Under the pieces are notes generated by a model. It did not search any database. It saw nothing but the letters and a program-made list of their open reading frames with translations, and was not told where the DNA came from. DNA of 64,000 nucleotides from Rhododendron vialii. Taxonomy: Eukaryota; Streptophyta; Magnoliopsida; Ericales; Ericaceae. The stretch's first letter is position 1. Each line of letters begins with the position of its first letter. Both the position numbers and the translations under genes were made by a program. The DNA lies in assembly GCF_030253575.1 (NCBI RefSeq), contig NC_080558.1, positions 4,102,001 through 4,166,000 on the forward strand. The letters run 5' to 3'. This document shows positions 26,301 to 39,549 of the stretch, piece by piece.

Positions 26301-28942
26301 AATAGGTAGGCTGTCATATTTCACGGCGGCCCACATCTATATGAAAAGTAATTTCAAAAATCATGCTTCTCAATTTTATTTTATTTTATTGTTGAGACTA
26401 GAATTGCTAACATTGAATCTAACTAATTGTCACTCCCTGGGCTGTTATTATTTCTGAGGTGTTATTGAAGGCACAATGATCTATTCAGGTACGCTACATT
26501 GGTGTTTCTAACGAAACTTCTTACGGAGTGATGGAATTTGTTCATGCTTCAAAAGTGGAAGGGCTGCCAAAGATCGTCAGCATCCAAAACAGCTACAGTC
26601 TTCTAGTCAGATGTAAATTTGAAAGTAAGTTTCTTACCTAAAATATCTTCTCTCTCTCTTGGGCAGAAATATGGAAGTTGTTCGTATCGTTTTGTGCTTT
26701 AAACATTAGAAACTTGAAAAAGATATTGCTTCATGTCTGATTTATGTGCTTTAACTATGTTATATATCATGTGCGCTACTTCTTTTTCCAAGGGTTACTA
26801 TAGACTGGTAGCAATTTCTTCAGTGAATCTGACTTTTCTTTCTTCCTTCTATCTATATGCACAGAGTTTCCACTTATGCACAATAACATCCTATTCCTTT
26901 ATGTTCTCCCAGTATGATTCATGTCATTTAATGTTGGTTCTTCTGCATGCATGGCTGGTTTCCTTGGAAGAAGACTTTGTACTTCAACATCCCAGCAGGC
27001 GAGCGCAATCCTAGTAATGAATTAGCCCCTCTTGTGGATTTGGTTCCAAAAAAGAGAACCAGTTTGGTTTGGTGAACGACTCTTATACTATCAACCTTAG
27101 TCACTTCCCATGGCATTGCGGCTTTGCTAAATTGCTCTTAAATTGGTCATTGCAGTTTGCTACTAGATTGTCACTAACTGCAAGACAAGTCTCAATGACT
27201 GGACGATCTTTGGTAGACCGTGATCCTTAATGACATCCTTTTACTTTGAATCATAGAGCCATCCTGAACTGTATAGGAATTTTCCTTAGCAGTTCTCTGG
27301 TTACAATTCAAGTGGTGCGTTTTGCATTTTGCTTCTCATTGTAAACAATCTTTGGATGATTGGATTTTTTAGATCATGCCTGGAAATTTTGCTTGAAATT
27401 GCAGGAATTGCAATAGTAAAGCTATCATCTGAAATCTTGTGGTCACTTGGATATAGACATTTTTATGTTTACTGAATAACTGTACAAAATCTTCTCGCTT
27501 GTCGCTTAATTCTGTAATTCAATTTCGCTGATCCGTTGGAGCTCTGAAACTAAAACTCAAACTTCCAATAACTTTCTTGACGGATTTTCACACATTGAAG
27601 TCAGTGATTTTACTGACTACTGACCTTGAGTATGGTATTGAAAAGTTTATGATAGTTTGATTCCTTGCAGTTGACCTTGTTGAAGTTTGCCATCCAAACA
27701 ATTGCAATATTGGCTTGCTTGCTTATTCCCCATTGGGTGGTGGATCACTGACGGGAAAGTATATAGATATTGAATCTGAAGCTGCAAAAAAAGGGAGGCT
27801 TAACCTCTTTCCTGGCTACATGGAAAGATATAACAGATCTGTTGCCAAGGTGTGTATTTTAGCACTCATTTTAACATCTTATGCATTTGGTGTATCAATT
27901 AGGGATATTAAGATCCTAATTCATCTCACATAATGGAAATGATAAACATAATTGCTTATATCAGGACCAGGATGGCCTGCAATCATAATCTTCAAAAGAT
28001 AAGTCCACCATTGTGTGTCCGAAAACAAATGAATAGTACACGCTATACATGTTCCATGTTACCGCAGATAGAAGCTGAACTGTGACATAGTGAGTTTGTT
28101 GGTTCTGACATTATCATTTTTCAGCCAGGAAATTTACTGCATCGGCAATCATGTCATGAGGCTGTTGTCTTTGGCACATGTGCCCTTGTATAGTTTCAAG
28201 CTGTTGGGAAATCACTTTTTGTGCTTGTTTGAACCCTTTAGTGCATTCCGTCACTTGATGAGATAAGCTGATTTGAGGTTGTCATGAGGCGGAAAAAACA
28301 CTAACGCCAAGCAGATAAGCTTCTTTTAGGTTCCCATTGGTTGAGATTTAAGAACATACCATTCTGTTGCGAAATCCATTTATAGCATTCTTCAGTGGTA
28401 CCAAATCATTCCTGATATGGTATTTTTGGTACTTTGAAGATCTGCATTACCATAGGAGTGAGGGTTCAATTAATTTGAAAATTGGACGAGTTATATGTAT
28501 CAGTGGCGTCATGTATCATATACCATTCTGTACACATCCACTGTCGACAGCACACTCTGTTGATTGATATTTTGCTGTACTAATTGCTTTTATCATTTTC
28601 TTCTCCTTGGGGTTCTTAAGTTCCTCCTATTTATTCTGTGACGTTTTCAACACCAGTGGTAGTTAGGTTTCCATTCCAGTAGTTTACATCCTTGATTTTC
28701 AGGAAGCAACGATAAAGTACATTGAAGTGGCCAAGAAACATGGACTAACTCTGGTCCAGTTAGCTCTTGGATTCGCACGAGACCGTCCGTTTATGACAAG
28801 TTCAATTATTGGTGCAACTTCAGTTGACCAATTGAAAGAGGACATTGATGCTTTCTTGACGACTGAGCGGCCTTTGCCTCGAGAAGTCATGGCAGATATA
28901 GAGAATGTTTTCAGGAGATACAAAGATCCAGCAATTCTTTAG
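20377..28942 (+). CDS. Plastid-type aldo-keto reductase
   Basis: Eight exons (20377-20634, 21926-22021, 23599-23682, 24857-25017, 25699-25816, 26489-26624, 27671-27849, 28703-28942) join in phase into 423 aa. The first ~65 residues are Ser/Thr/Arg-rich and almost without acid, as in a chloroplast transit peptide; the enzyme domain starts at MQYRKLGDSDL. The AKR tetrad is present: D114 and Y119 (LDTAEAYPIP), K152 (IIVATKVCG) and H199 (DLLQIHW). Further family motifs are RYIGVSNET, LLAYSPLGGGSLTGKY and SSIIGATSVDQL, the last binding NADP(H). It belongs to the 'Tas-like' AKRs of plant plastids (Arabidopsis At1g04420 type); the physiological carbonyl substrate is not known from sequence. ATG 20377 was chosen over 20197 because of the TATA position and the good context (ccATGG). 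Introns 1 and 2 carry transposon insertions. All exons are open. Confidence 0.93.
20705..21835. repeat. Diverged ~85-90 bp tandem array in AKR intron 1
   Basis: About five units carry the theme 'gtttaatttggtgcaaa ... gaattgaagtgtttaaagtttc'. One unit lies at about 20705-20798 and four at about 21506-21835. The array is split by a 707-bp insertion (20799-21505). Units differ by many substitutions, so the array is old. Confidence 0.75.
20799..21505. mobile_element. Candidate solo LTR splitting the intronic array
   Basis: A 707-bp insertion that starts TG and ends CA, with near-matching 5-bp flanks (gtagt and gttgt). Its interior contains 'ttttacgtggttaggc', a phrase common in Copia LTRs, and a GC-rich patch (about 20965-21017) with a CAGGGGCGAACC-like complement, suggesting that a hAT end is nested inside. 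It contains no ORF. The boundaries are well supported by the interrupted repeat; the class is less certain. Confidence 0.5.
22579..23232. mobile_element. hAT-type MITE in AKR intron 2
   Basis: A 654-bp element with inverted ends (CATACTTGTCAAATCG and a complement ending CGTGTATG), rich in 'gaatcg' motifs at both ends. It is flanked by a perfect 8-bp TSD, ctcatgat (22571-22578 and 23233-23240). There is no coding capacity. Confidence 0.82.
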
Positions 28943-29774
28943 GAGTCAAACAATATGCGACTTTCTTCCTCGGTTCTATCAAAATTTTCCTCCTCGTGAT
29001 ATCCAACATGAGATTTGTATCGGCTGCATGCTGAAAATAGAGTAGGTTCGACGAATTAGTGAGCTTTATCAATCCCATGGTGCATATCTTGTCGACGTGC
29101 CCGTGGTTGAGAATACATGTGAAGCCTCTTTTAGCGTTGAAGTCGTGTTTAGACCTTGGATATGTTGAGCGATACGTGAGTGGAAAATAAGAATGAGATG
29201 AATCTTTGGAAACAACATCGAGCTGAATACTGTGTTAATGAATCAATTGTAGAAGAAAAATCTCGTACTATCTCTGTCTCAAAATGTTTGTCTGGTCCGT
29301 AAAATCAGAACTAAAAAATAATGCATTTTCTTTCAAGAAAAAATTCAAATTTTTTCATAAATTAAAAGAATTCATTGATATCTAGTGAATTGTTGAAAAA
29401 AATTGAATTTAAGTGGCCAAAAATTGTATTCTTTTTACGTTCTCATTTTGCGGACTGAACAAATATTACGGAATAAAGAGAGTAATAATTTCGCTTCGGG
29501 TTTCTTCAATATCCTCTTAACATTCCACATTATTTACAATTTCCTCAAATTATATTTCACTTTTATTTAACTGCATAGGCTTTGTTACCTTTGTAGCTCC
29601 TGCCTGCCTAATTGCATAGGCAACAATTATTTAACAACTCAAACCACACGTGGAGTGATAGTTCAATAATTGGCATCTTGTACTTTCATGCATGAGGTTT
29701 AGATTCAACTATCACTAAGTACAAATAATTAACTTATACTTCTTGCCTCCACACAAATCAAACTACGCTAATAA
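28943..29774. other. AKR 3' flank
   Basis: The first 300 bp probably hold the 3' UTR. A Stowaway-like MITE lies at 29268-29482. The remainder is AT-rich with nothing recognised. Confidence 0.5.
29268..29482. mobile_element. Stowaway-like MITE
   Basis: About 215 bp, with degenerate CTCCGTCCCA-type ends (tctctgtctcaaaatg on the left, cggaataaagagag on the right) and TA on both sides. The interior (mttctttcaagaaaaaattcaa-like) matches the copy at 59339-59551. Confidence 0.68.
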
Positions 29775-30643
29775 GAGCATGTACACAAGACTAGGTAAAT
29801 GGATATATTTAGGTATTTTAAAGAGGCAAACCCAAAAAGATGCACTGCACCAGCCTCGGTAAAGCTTAGGTACTTTACCTTTGGCCACAAAACCTCGCTT
29901 AATTTCCCGAGGAGCTGTTCATCACCAATTGCATACTTTATTATTTATCCCACAATTGACTTTCTCTCTCTTCTCTTCTATCCAATATTGCAGCTAAAAC
30001 ACCGGCCATCTCCTCCGACTCCGAGCCATCTCCTTCTCTGTCGCCAACGCTGATGCGTCGCCGACGGGTACATACTCCGGGTTTGATAGATCCCGTCCTT
30101 CCCAAATCCAACCTTCCTCCCCTTAATGGATCTAAACAAGTTGCTACAGAGCGGCGGTGTTCCACCAGCAACGACGGTAGATTTCGAGTTCAACGGCATC
30201 TCCAGCGTTGCGGATCAAGGTTTTGGGCTAGACCCATCTGAAACCCCATTTTTTTACTGCCCAAGTCTCTTAATCAACCACATCAATTTCACCCCACACA
30301 AAACCCAACAACTTTCTTACCATTTCTGTACACCCAAATTGAACACCACCAATCCAGTTTCCCACCTCAGGCAATAAGGCACAACCCAGGTGGCCTTGAA
30401 CGGTCGCTGACAAAATGGGAACAAAACCAATAGGATAGGTGGCCTTGAACGGTCGCTGACGAAATGGGAACAAAACCAACGGGGATAATCGACCACCTAT
30501 GTGTATATACTTTATAATATTCTAATGGGATGGAGAAATTTATGGAGAGGATTGATGTAGCATGAAAGCTAAAAAGGACTAGGAAAAAAATACAATTTTG
30601 CACTGTTTATAGTTAGTTTATCTAACCCTTGGTGTACATGCTC
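29775..30643. mobile_element. PIF/Harbinger-type MITE with GC-rich cargo
   Basis: An 869-bp element with inverted ends GAGCATGTACAC and GTGTACATGCTC, flanked by TAA (29772-29774 and 30644-30646). The middle (about 29990-30240) is GC-rich and resembles a gene exon plus leader (open from ATG 30126), which could be a captured gene fragment. It also holds a 49-bp tandem duplication (30388-30485). I do not recognise the captured sequence. Confidence 0.75.
30388..30485. repeat. 49-bp tandem duplication inside MITE
   Basis: The phrase 'aggtggccttgaacggtcgc' starts at 30388 and again at 30437. There are nearly two full copies. Confidence 0.85.
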
Positions 30644-30646
30644 TAA

Positions 30647-31900
30647 GGGGTGTTTGAGAGTCACTTTTCTTTAAATTACAAATTCTGAATTTGAAGTACA
30701 GGTTTTGAGTTATAATCACAACAGATTGTGAATCTGAAAAAAATGTTTGAATGATTGGTGTCAATTAGAATATGAATTTGTGAAAGTGTTTTTAGTGTAA
30801 TCAGAATAATAGACTGTGATGTGATTTTTAAGAATATTGTCCTTTCCTAGATATCCTTTGAATGAAATACGTGGGGGTAAATTCTTGGTTTAAAAGTGAT
30901 TTGAGAAGCAATTCAAAAAGAACAAGGTGATTTTAGAAAGAAAAATGAGAAATCAAAAAACTCATCTAGAACTGATTTTCAGAATATGTCTCTATCCTTT
31001 AATTTTAAAAATATATTCTTGCAGAATAAATTATGCATTTGGCACCAAACAGGCAAAATAGAAAACATGTTACAATGGGGTATCCAAGCAACCCCTAGGG
31101 CTTGTTTCGTGAGAGATGTTAGGGGTGATGAAACTATACCCGCATTTAAATTACGAGAAACCGACCGGGCACATCAACCGAGTGTACTGACGGGTCCGAA
31201 TGCCCCACTTTGGGCTTCGCATTGATGATCCGAGCCGTTCAATAATTTTAAAAAATAACTGAGTAAGTTTGCAAAAAATCAACTCAATTTAATATGTGTA
31301 AGTGTTCGATCTAATATTGTTGTCCTTTTCATGCTCGTCGTGATTAATGAAAAATTGATCAATGTCGTATACGAATATTAAAATACTACTCCGTATGCTT
31401 AAACATTTAAATTAATACAGTTTGATGAGTTGATTAGTGGCCAAAAGAAGCGCGCCAATTTCGGTTCTCTCTGGTTTCAGCTGCAAAAGTTCCCACTTTC
31501 TCTCTCTTACACATCTCTCTCTCCCTCTCTCTCTCTCTCTCTCCCTCTCTCTCTCTCTCTCTCCTGCTTCTGATCCCACAGCACCAGAAAAATGCACCCC
31601 CTACCCAGAGACTCGATCAGTCGCACGTATTCTCACAATTCGCTTTACTGTTAGGCGGATCAGTAAATCAGAAGCTTCTTAGTTTTTTTTTTACAGGGTT
31701 CCAAAAGAAGGAGATCTGGAGAAGATCAGTTTATTTTCTTGTTAGGTTGAAAATTTTAGGGGATTTTGTTTGTTTTCTGGAATTTGATGATAGGCCGGAG
31801 GAAAACAAGAACAGATTGGCACCTATGAAGACTATTACGCGGATGTTCGAAACGAATAGGAATAGGTGGTGGTTTCTTCCTAAGCTTTGCTTCAGATGGA
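30647..31900. other. PRAF promoter and leader region
   Basis: About 30650-31200 is AT-rich with nothing recognised. A repeat fragment related to other window sequences lies near 31205-31345. A (TC)n run at 31499-31563 probably lies in the 5' UTR. The leader may be spliced, since polypyrimidine-AG sites occur near 31705. Confidence 0.45.
31499..31563. repeat. (TC)n tract in probable PRAF leader
   Basis: About 65 bp of nearly pure TC with a few CC interruptions, roughly 340 bp upstream of the ATG. Confidence 0.9.
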
Positions 31901-31944
31901 ATGGCAGATCCTGTTAATTATGCCAATCCTGAGCGCGACATCGA

Positions 31945-31979
<35 letters not shown>

Positions 31980-34900
31980 GCTCTGTGTGTCAGATGTGCA
32001 TATATACGTCTCTCTGTCAAATGTGCATATATACGTGGAGACAGAATAATACGGTAGGGTATTCTGCCATGTCTTTCCAAAACCCATAAAGAATGGATGT
32101 TTCTTGAGGCAGTTAAAGGGGTGATTTAGGAAACTAAAGTGTGAGCCAGCCTCATAACTTACGTTCACACCAAAAAAAGTTGTCCCTTTGGGATAGTAAT
32201 AGATTACTAGACATCTGAGCGCATTCGATGCGTGTGCATGTATCGGGAAAAAAAAGGAGAGAAGAAAATTAGGATGAGAAGCCTAAGTGCTTGGAGTTTG
32301 CTGTTGTAAAAGGAGGAAAAAGAATTTTGCACATTAAAAAGAGGAAACTTGACAATCAAAATTTTACCAGGACATGTTTCTCTGCAATCGCTTAGTATAG
32401 TTTAGCGTAAGGATGAATTTCTTTTTATAGTTGGAGTGAGGTAGCTTGAGTGGTTGAGTTTGGCATTAGTTAGAATCTAGATGTCATGATAAAGTGGATG
32501 TGTATTACCATAAACCTACGTATCGAAAATTCGGGTACCACACTGGAGCACAATATGATGTAGCTCGTTAGGTGGCCGGAACCAACCTACATTAGATGGT
32601 TACCCAAATAAGGTATCCACATGTGGCTATGGTTAAGCTAGAAGATGGTCTAATACAAGAGAGAGAAAGAAATGGAGTAATACGTAAATTTGTTAATTGC
32701 TTACGTCAACCTAACCGCTTTATGCTCATCTTTCAGTATTCTTTTTCTAGACTTGGAGGTAGAGATGATAGTCAGGCATTGAAAAGCTTAAGCTTCGCCT
32801 TACAAGGGGCATGTCACCTTGCAAAAGCTCTTGCTTTCAACTTACTTATCATTTTACCATTAAAGTTGGTCCCCTATGCTTTTTATGCATGCTACAATTT
32901 TAATGCTTCGACTTCTTTAGTTGTCATGCATCTTTACTGAAGGTGGATAACTATGGCATCTTCATTTCCCTTTTTTTTCTTTCTTTCTGCGTGCGTGTGT
33001 GTTAGGCACTCATTACTTTGAAAAAAGGTAGCCAGTTAATTAAGTACAGCCGGAAGGGGAAGCCGAAGTTTTGTCCATTCAGAATCTCTCCAGTAAGTTA
33101 TCTTACTCTTGCTTGAGATACTTAAAACATATGATGCGATATCTGCTGTCCATGAACATGACCTCATCGACGTGCAATTTGTGAACAGGATGAAACAACA
33201 TTGATTTGGTACTCTCATGGGCATGAAAGGAATCTGAAGTTATCATCTATTTCACGGATTATCCCTGGACAGAGAACCGTGAGTTAGCACATCCTTTAAA
33301 GGGTGAACTGATAGATACAATTACAGTTTATTTCATCAGCTTTGGCATAAATTGGTGTCAAGATGTTATTTGAGCAGATACAAGTTATTCTTTTCTTGTT
33401 TAAATGTGTCATTACAGGCAGTGTTTAGAAGATATTTGCGCCCTGAAAAGGAGTACTTGTCATTCTCTCTTCTATATAATAACGGTGAAAGGTCTCTTGA
33501 TTTGGTTAGTAAAAGTGAATCTCTAATTTTTTTATATATAGTTTGAACAAGTTTAGAGCTAGCTGAACCTAATTGATTGGGACACAAGGCTTGGTTTGGT
33601 TTAATAAATTGTTGAGCTATTTGAACCGTGATGATGACAAGTTTCGGTGCATTTTGTTAACTCTATCTTTGTGTATTCTCTAGATTTGCAAGGACAAAGT
33701 TGAGGCGGAGGTGTGGCTGGCAGGCCTGAAGGCTTTAACATCTACAGGAACAAATCGCAGTAGACGCACTCAAAGCGATATTTCTGATGTAAGTTTTTTG
33801 TAATCTTGCATCAGAAACTCCGTGAATTGTTATCCTTATCTTATTTCATCCTTTTCCGCGATAACAAACTAGTCATGTTATATATTCACCATTTTGATTG
33901 GCTAATCCACTTAAGTTGTTTGAATATTAACCCTTATAAACTATAAAGAAACTTTGAATACATCTATAAAGAAACTCTACATGATCAATTTTGCACTTTG
34001 CAAAGATAATATACATGGAATTTCTAAGACAATTTGTCAGCTGCCCCAAATAGCTTCTATCATATCATGACACCATAACCGTTAAAGCTCTTCAATTATG
34101 GGTAAGACAATATTTGGTCAGTTTGAGCCATTAAATTTTGGGAGGTTTTGATGTATTACCAGATAATTAATTTCATTTATGTGCCTAGTTGCCAACAAAT
34201 CGCTTTTTCCATCATTTGAGTCTTATTCTTCTCACGAGGTAACAATATATTGGTAGCTGTCATAACATGTTTCAAAATTTAGGCTGTGGCATCATTCATA
34301 AAAGCATACTATTACTACTAGATTGCTTGTTGAGGGCAATTGTGCAATTATCATACATGAACCAAATGTAGTTCTATTACTTGGTGGAGTCCAAAGGATT
34401 CTTTCTTCATTAACTAATTACATCACCTGATTCTTTTAAGTATACACAAGTCAGTGGTAGTTTACTGTATTTGTTGCCCGTTGTTTCCTTATCCAAGACA
34501 TACATCCATAATGCTAATACATGACCACAAATTAATTCAGTTCCTTGAATATTTTACTGCAGCTACATGCTGGTGGCGGCGATTTCATTCTCAGTGCTCG
34601 TCCTTTCGGTGCAACACTAGAGTACACTTCAAGTATTGCCCGTGGTAGGGCGTCTGTTGATTCCAGTTCCGGTGAGAGTTCTTTGAGTTTTCCAAGCTCA
34701 GATGTTGGGTCTGAACGTGCAAATATGCAAGTAAGAACAAGTGTTGGAGGAGATGGTTTCCGAATTAGTGTTTCAAGCACCCCTAGTTGTTCAAGCCAAG
34801 GTTCTGGACCAGATGACATAGAATCCTTGGGAGATGTCTACGTCTGGGGAGAGGTCTGGTGCGACACAACTGATGGATCCAGAAGTCCATATCCTACAAA

Positions 34901-37900
34901 GCAGGATGTGCTGATTCCTAAACCTTTAGAATCAAATGTAGTTCTTGATGTTCACCAAATTGCTTGTGGTGTTCGACATTTTGCTCTTGTTACAAGGCAA
35001 GGTGAGGTTTTCACCTGGGGAGAGGAATCTGGGGGGAGACTTGGTCATGGAATTGAAAAAGACTTCAGTCACCCTCATCTCGTTGAATTTCTGGCTGTTA
35101 CAAATGTAGATTTTGTTGCATGTGGCGAATATCACACTTGTGCTGTATCTACATCTGGCGATTTGTATTCCTGGGGTGACGGTGCCCATAATGCCGGACT
35201 TCTAGGCCATGGGACAGATGTCAGCCACTGGATACCCAAAAGGGTTTCAGGTCCTCTAGAAGGACTTCAAGTTTTATCAGTTGCATGCGGCACGTGGCAT
35301 TCCGCATTGGTAACTTCTAATGGAAAGCTCTTTACTTTTGGTGATGGAACATTTGGTGTCTTGGGTCATGGTGATCGAGAAAGTGTCCCTTATCCAAAGG
35401 AAGTCCAATTATTGAGCGGATTAAAGACTATTAAGGTTGCCTGCGGAGTGTGGCACACTGCAGCCATTGTAGAGGTCATGGGCCAAGGAGGCGTCAATGT
35501 CTCATCCAGAAAGTTGTTTACTTGGGGCGATGGAGATAAAAACCGATTGGGTCATGGAAACAAGGACATGTATCTCCTTCCAACATGTGTCTCTGCCCTT
35601 ATCGACTACAATTTTCATCAGCTAGCTTTGGGGCACAGTATTACGGTTGGCCTTACTACATCTGGGCATGTCTTCACTATGGGAAGTGCTGCTTATGGTC
35701 AACTGGGAAATCCACAGTCCGATGGGAAGTTACCCTGCTTAGTACAAGATAGATTAGTAGGTGAATTTGTTGAAGAAATATCTTGTGGAGCATATCATGT
35801 TGCCATTTTGACATCAAGAAGTGAAGTTTTTACTTGGGGGAGAGGTGCAAATGGAAGATTGGGACATGGGGACACAGAAGATCGAAAAAATCCAACTTTA
35901 GTTGAAGCACTGAAAGATAGGCATGTGAAAAACATATCTTGCGGCTCAAGTTACACCGCCACTATATGTATTCATAAATGGGTATCCGGAGCGGACCAAT
36001 CCGTATGCTCCGGTTGTCGACAAGCATTTGGCTTCACAAGAAAGAGACACAATTGTTATAACTGTGGATTAGTGCATTGCCACACTTGTAGCTCCAAAAA
36101 GGCTTTGAAAGCAGCATTGGCACCGACTCCAGGAAAACCTCATCGTGTCTGTGACTCTTGCTATGCTAAACTTAAATCTCCTGAGGCAGTTAATCCCTCT
36201 TATTATAATAGGAGAGCTACAACTCCTCATCACTCAGTGGACAGTAGGGAGAGATTGGAGAGAGGAGAGGTGAGAACTTCAAGGATTTTGCTATCTCCTA
36301 CCACAGAACCTGTCAAGTACCTTGAGGTCAAATCAGCAAAGGCTGGAACAAAGACCGATTCCTATTCTATAGTCCGTGCTTCACAAGTTCCATCACTTTT
36401 ACAATTGACGGACATTGCATTTCCAAGTTCACTGAGTGCTCTTCAATATGCCTTCAAGCCTCCGCCTCAACCGCACCCTCCACCTAGGTCGGGGGGCAAT
36501 TCAAGGCCTTCTTCTCCATACTCGCGGCGACCAAGTCCTCCACGCTCTGCGACTCCTGTGTTTTCCAGGGGTGTGATTGATAGTCTGAAGAAGACCAATG
36601 ATCTTTTGAGCCAAGAAGTGACAAAATTACAAAGCCAAGTACGATAATTTTTCTCCTTCTTGTCATATTAACATGTAACAACCTTGGTTGGATCCTTCCA
36701 CTGATACAATGGCATAGGATTCTTGACCTGGAAGCATCACCTTGATTATTACTCTTTTTGTCTTATCTTTAGGTTAAAAGTTTGAAGCAGAAATCAGAAG
36801 TCCAAGATGCAGAGATTCAAAAACTGCAACAGAATGCTCAAGAAGCTACTTTCTTGGCTGATCAGGAATCTTCTAAGTTTTTAGTTGCGAATGAAGTTAT
36901 GAAGTCAGTCGCATCTCAGGTGCTCTTTCTATCCCTCTTTAGCCAATTTCATGGCCCTCTTGGCATAACTGTAATGATGTCCACTTTTTACCTAATTAAT
37001 TTGAAAGCCACAATTATTTCCCTCATTTGAGCCATAACATGACTTGACAGTTTTCGTTGCGTTATCGACTCCTAATCTAGCTGGGAAAAACTCTTACCTT
37101 GTTGGTTATGTAACCAAAGCATTTTATGTGAATGAAAGAGTCAGAAAAGAGAACTTTCATTGATTTGTTAGTGTTCAGCCACCTAAGATTACCTTCTGTG
37201 GGGCGTCGACTCAGTTTTACTTCTATCTGTGGCACTGCTTCCTCAATTCTACATACATGTAGGCAAAAGTTTCATGTCCCACCAGTCACAATGAGACTAA
37301 GAATTGGCTTTCTCTTGTGTGTTATTATGATGCTTTCAACATGATAACGGGTATTGAGATGAACAATATGGATTGAAAACATGGCTTATGTAAGCATGGC
37401 ATTAATCTCCTTTTCTCATGTGATTTCTGTTGCTATTTAGGCTTCAAATACTTCTACAGACTTGCCTGATAAAAATGTTAAGATAGGTTACACTTTCCGC
37501 GTATTAAAACCCATGTGGCATGATTGGCTTTTGATGACAGAACTGTAATGTTGAAAGATGATTTGGTTTCCTTTGTTTCAGTTATAGGTAAACTTATTCA
37601 AATAAATCATCATTAACTCTGTATTTGTCCTATTTTCAGTTGAAGGAAATAGCAGGGAAGTTTCCTCCTGAGATGTCGATGAGCATAACACTTGAAGACA
37701 TTAATGCTCAATTTGAAACTTTTTTCCTGAGTACAAATAGAGATGCCGTGTCTGAATCCCATTCTTCCTTGCCAGCAGACTTGGCGTTTGACCAACGGAA
37801 TGAATCTGCTAACAGGCAATATCATAGAACGGAAGACAATTTGGATGTAACAGGAGTTAGTGACCCATCACAAAATGGTGAAGATACTCCCCGGCATAGC

Positions 37901-39549
37901 AATAGATCATCCAATATCAGGGAAGCTTTACATCTAGAAAGCAATGAAAGTGCTACAAGATCACCCAAAACTCCAAAGACCGAAGGACAAAGAGAAGTTA
38001 TTGAACAATTTGAACCTGGTGTCTACGTAACTCTTATTCAACTACAAAACGGTACAAAGATCTTCAAGCGAGTTAGATTCAGGTATTTATTACTTTCCTC
38101 ACATGCTTTTTCTCATTTATGTCCTTCCGTTTCTCTCTCTTTTTTCCTTTCATAATTCTTGTTTGAAGCTGTCAGCCTTATGGATGAGTCAATGACACCC
38201 ACTTGCAGAAAGTTGTTCGAAAGTAATGCTACAAATTTTTGTTTCACACACTGTTAAACCCGATAAGCATAATCCTGAAAATAGCAATATGATATCAGCA
38301 TTGTTACTATTAGCGACGTCTAAAAGATTAAGATTGGAAAGATCATGCCGATGGGATATCTCTCAGAGCAAACTATGATATAAAGACTGAATTCCAATTT
38401 TTGAGACTCTGAGGATTTCCAAATAATTACGAAGGGCGATTCAACCGTGTATAACATACTGGGTGTGTGCATTGGTATTGTAGTGGCTCACAGTCACTAC
38501 TTTAGATTCAGAACCCCTCCTCGCACTATTGCCCCTCAATTTTGTTTTTTCACCTCAAATAACTTGGAAATTTTGATCTCATTTTCCCTTCCTCTGTCCA
38601 TCTAAAATATGAATTTCTCCTGCTTTTCGATAGGTCTCCCTATTAACTGAAACTGATCTTGTTGTTTTAACGAGAAAACTGAAGCTGCTGTATCTGTTTG
38701 GATCAAGTGTAAGAAAAGGAATAGATGGAAACCTTCTGATCCATATAACATTTTGCTCACTTGCTATCTATCAGTTCCAGATCAGACTTATCCAGCAATT
38801 TTAATGATGTTGTTCTTGAGTTATTTACTTTTGCATGTGGTGTACCATATTCCCGATCCTATTACTCATTGCAGAACGTTACCCCGCAATAACATAGGGT
38901 CAATGTATATGTGAAACAAGGAGAACTGAGCTCCAAAGAATGGGTATCCAAAATTATTGAGCTGTGATGTTCTCCAAGGAGAATGGAAAACTCATACCGA
39001 TATTGTCATGGGAAGCTAGTTACTTGACAACAGATTACCATTTATGAAAAATTACTTCATTGCTCGATTAACAGAGCCAGAGGTCATGAACAATGTGCAT
39101 TCAAAATGTAGGCTAGCTTTTCTTGGGTGAATTTAAACAAGTTTTTAGTTCCCTCAACTAGTGGAACAAATAAACAGGCGAGGCATTTTGGTTAGTGTCC
39201 TTCATTTACATGAAACTAGTTCTTACTGAACAACAAGATTTCTGTACTTCCTTGTCTATATAATGAAGTAAAGGTAGACTAAGGTACGCATATTATTGCT
39301 ATTAAAAAATTTGAGCTTTTTGCTTCCTATTGTTTCTTTCATCCCACTGTCTGGAACTCACAGCCTGTGGAATTCTGATTCCACAGTAAAAGAAGGTTCG
39401 CGGAGCAGCAGGCAGAAGAATGGTGGATGGAAAACAAAGACAGGCTACTTAAAAAATACAACCCGCCGGCTGCTAATAGTGTCTCAGCTGGATCATCCTC
39501 AGTTCCAACTGCTTCTGATGAGAATGATGAGGCAACCCCATCTTCTTGA
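31901..39549 (+). CDS. PRAF: PRAF-type protein: PH, RCC1, FYVE and BRX domains
   Basis: Nine exons (31901-31948, 33006-33092, 33189-33278, 33418-33504, 33684-33788, 34563-36638, 36773-36919, 37640-38082, 39387-39549) give 1081 aa with matching phases. The start [16 protein letters not shown] is typical of the family. A PH domain covers about 15-135 and binds phosphoinositides. Seven-bladed RCC1 repeats run from about 229 to 605 (repeated xxxGEVFTWG..GRLGHG). A FYVE zinc finger lies at about 612-675 with the plant-type [10 protein letters not shown] core and paired CxxC motifs. A coiled coil (about 800-890) and a C-terminal BRX domain (about 1005-1062, [34 protein letters not shown]) follow. 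RCC1 repeats in this family act as guanine-nucleotide exchange modules on membranes; the BRX domain mediates protein contacts. The exon-1 donor is followed directly by a (CT)n run. Copies of intron-5 sequence and of the 3' end occur elsewhere in the window. No frame breaks. Several PRAF paralogues exist in plants, so the number is left open. Confidence 0.95.
31949..31976. repeat. (CT)n starting at the PRAF exon-1 splice donor
   Basis: The GT of the donor is followed immediately by about 13 CT units. The donor +3 to +6 bases are therefore CTCT rather than AAGT, a weak donor. Confidence 0.85.
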
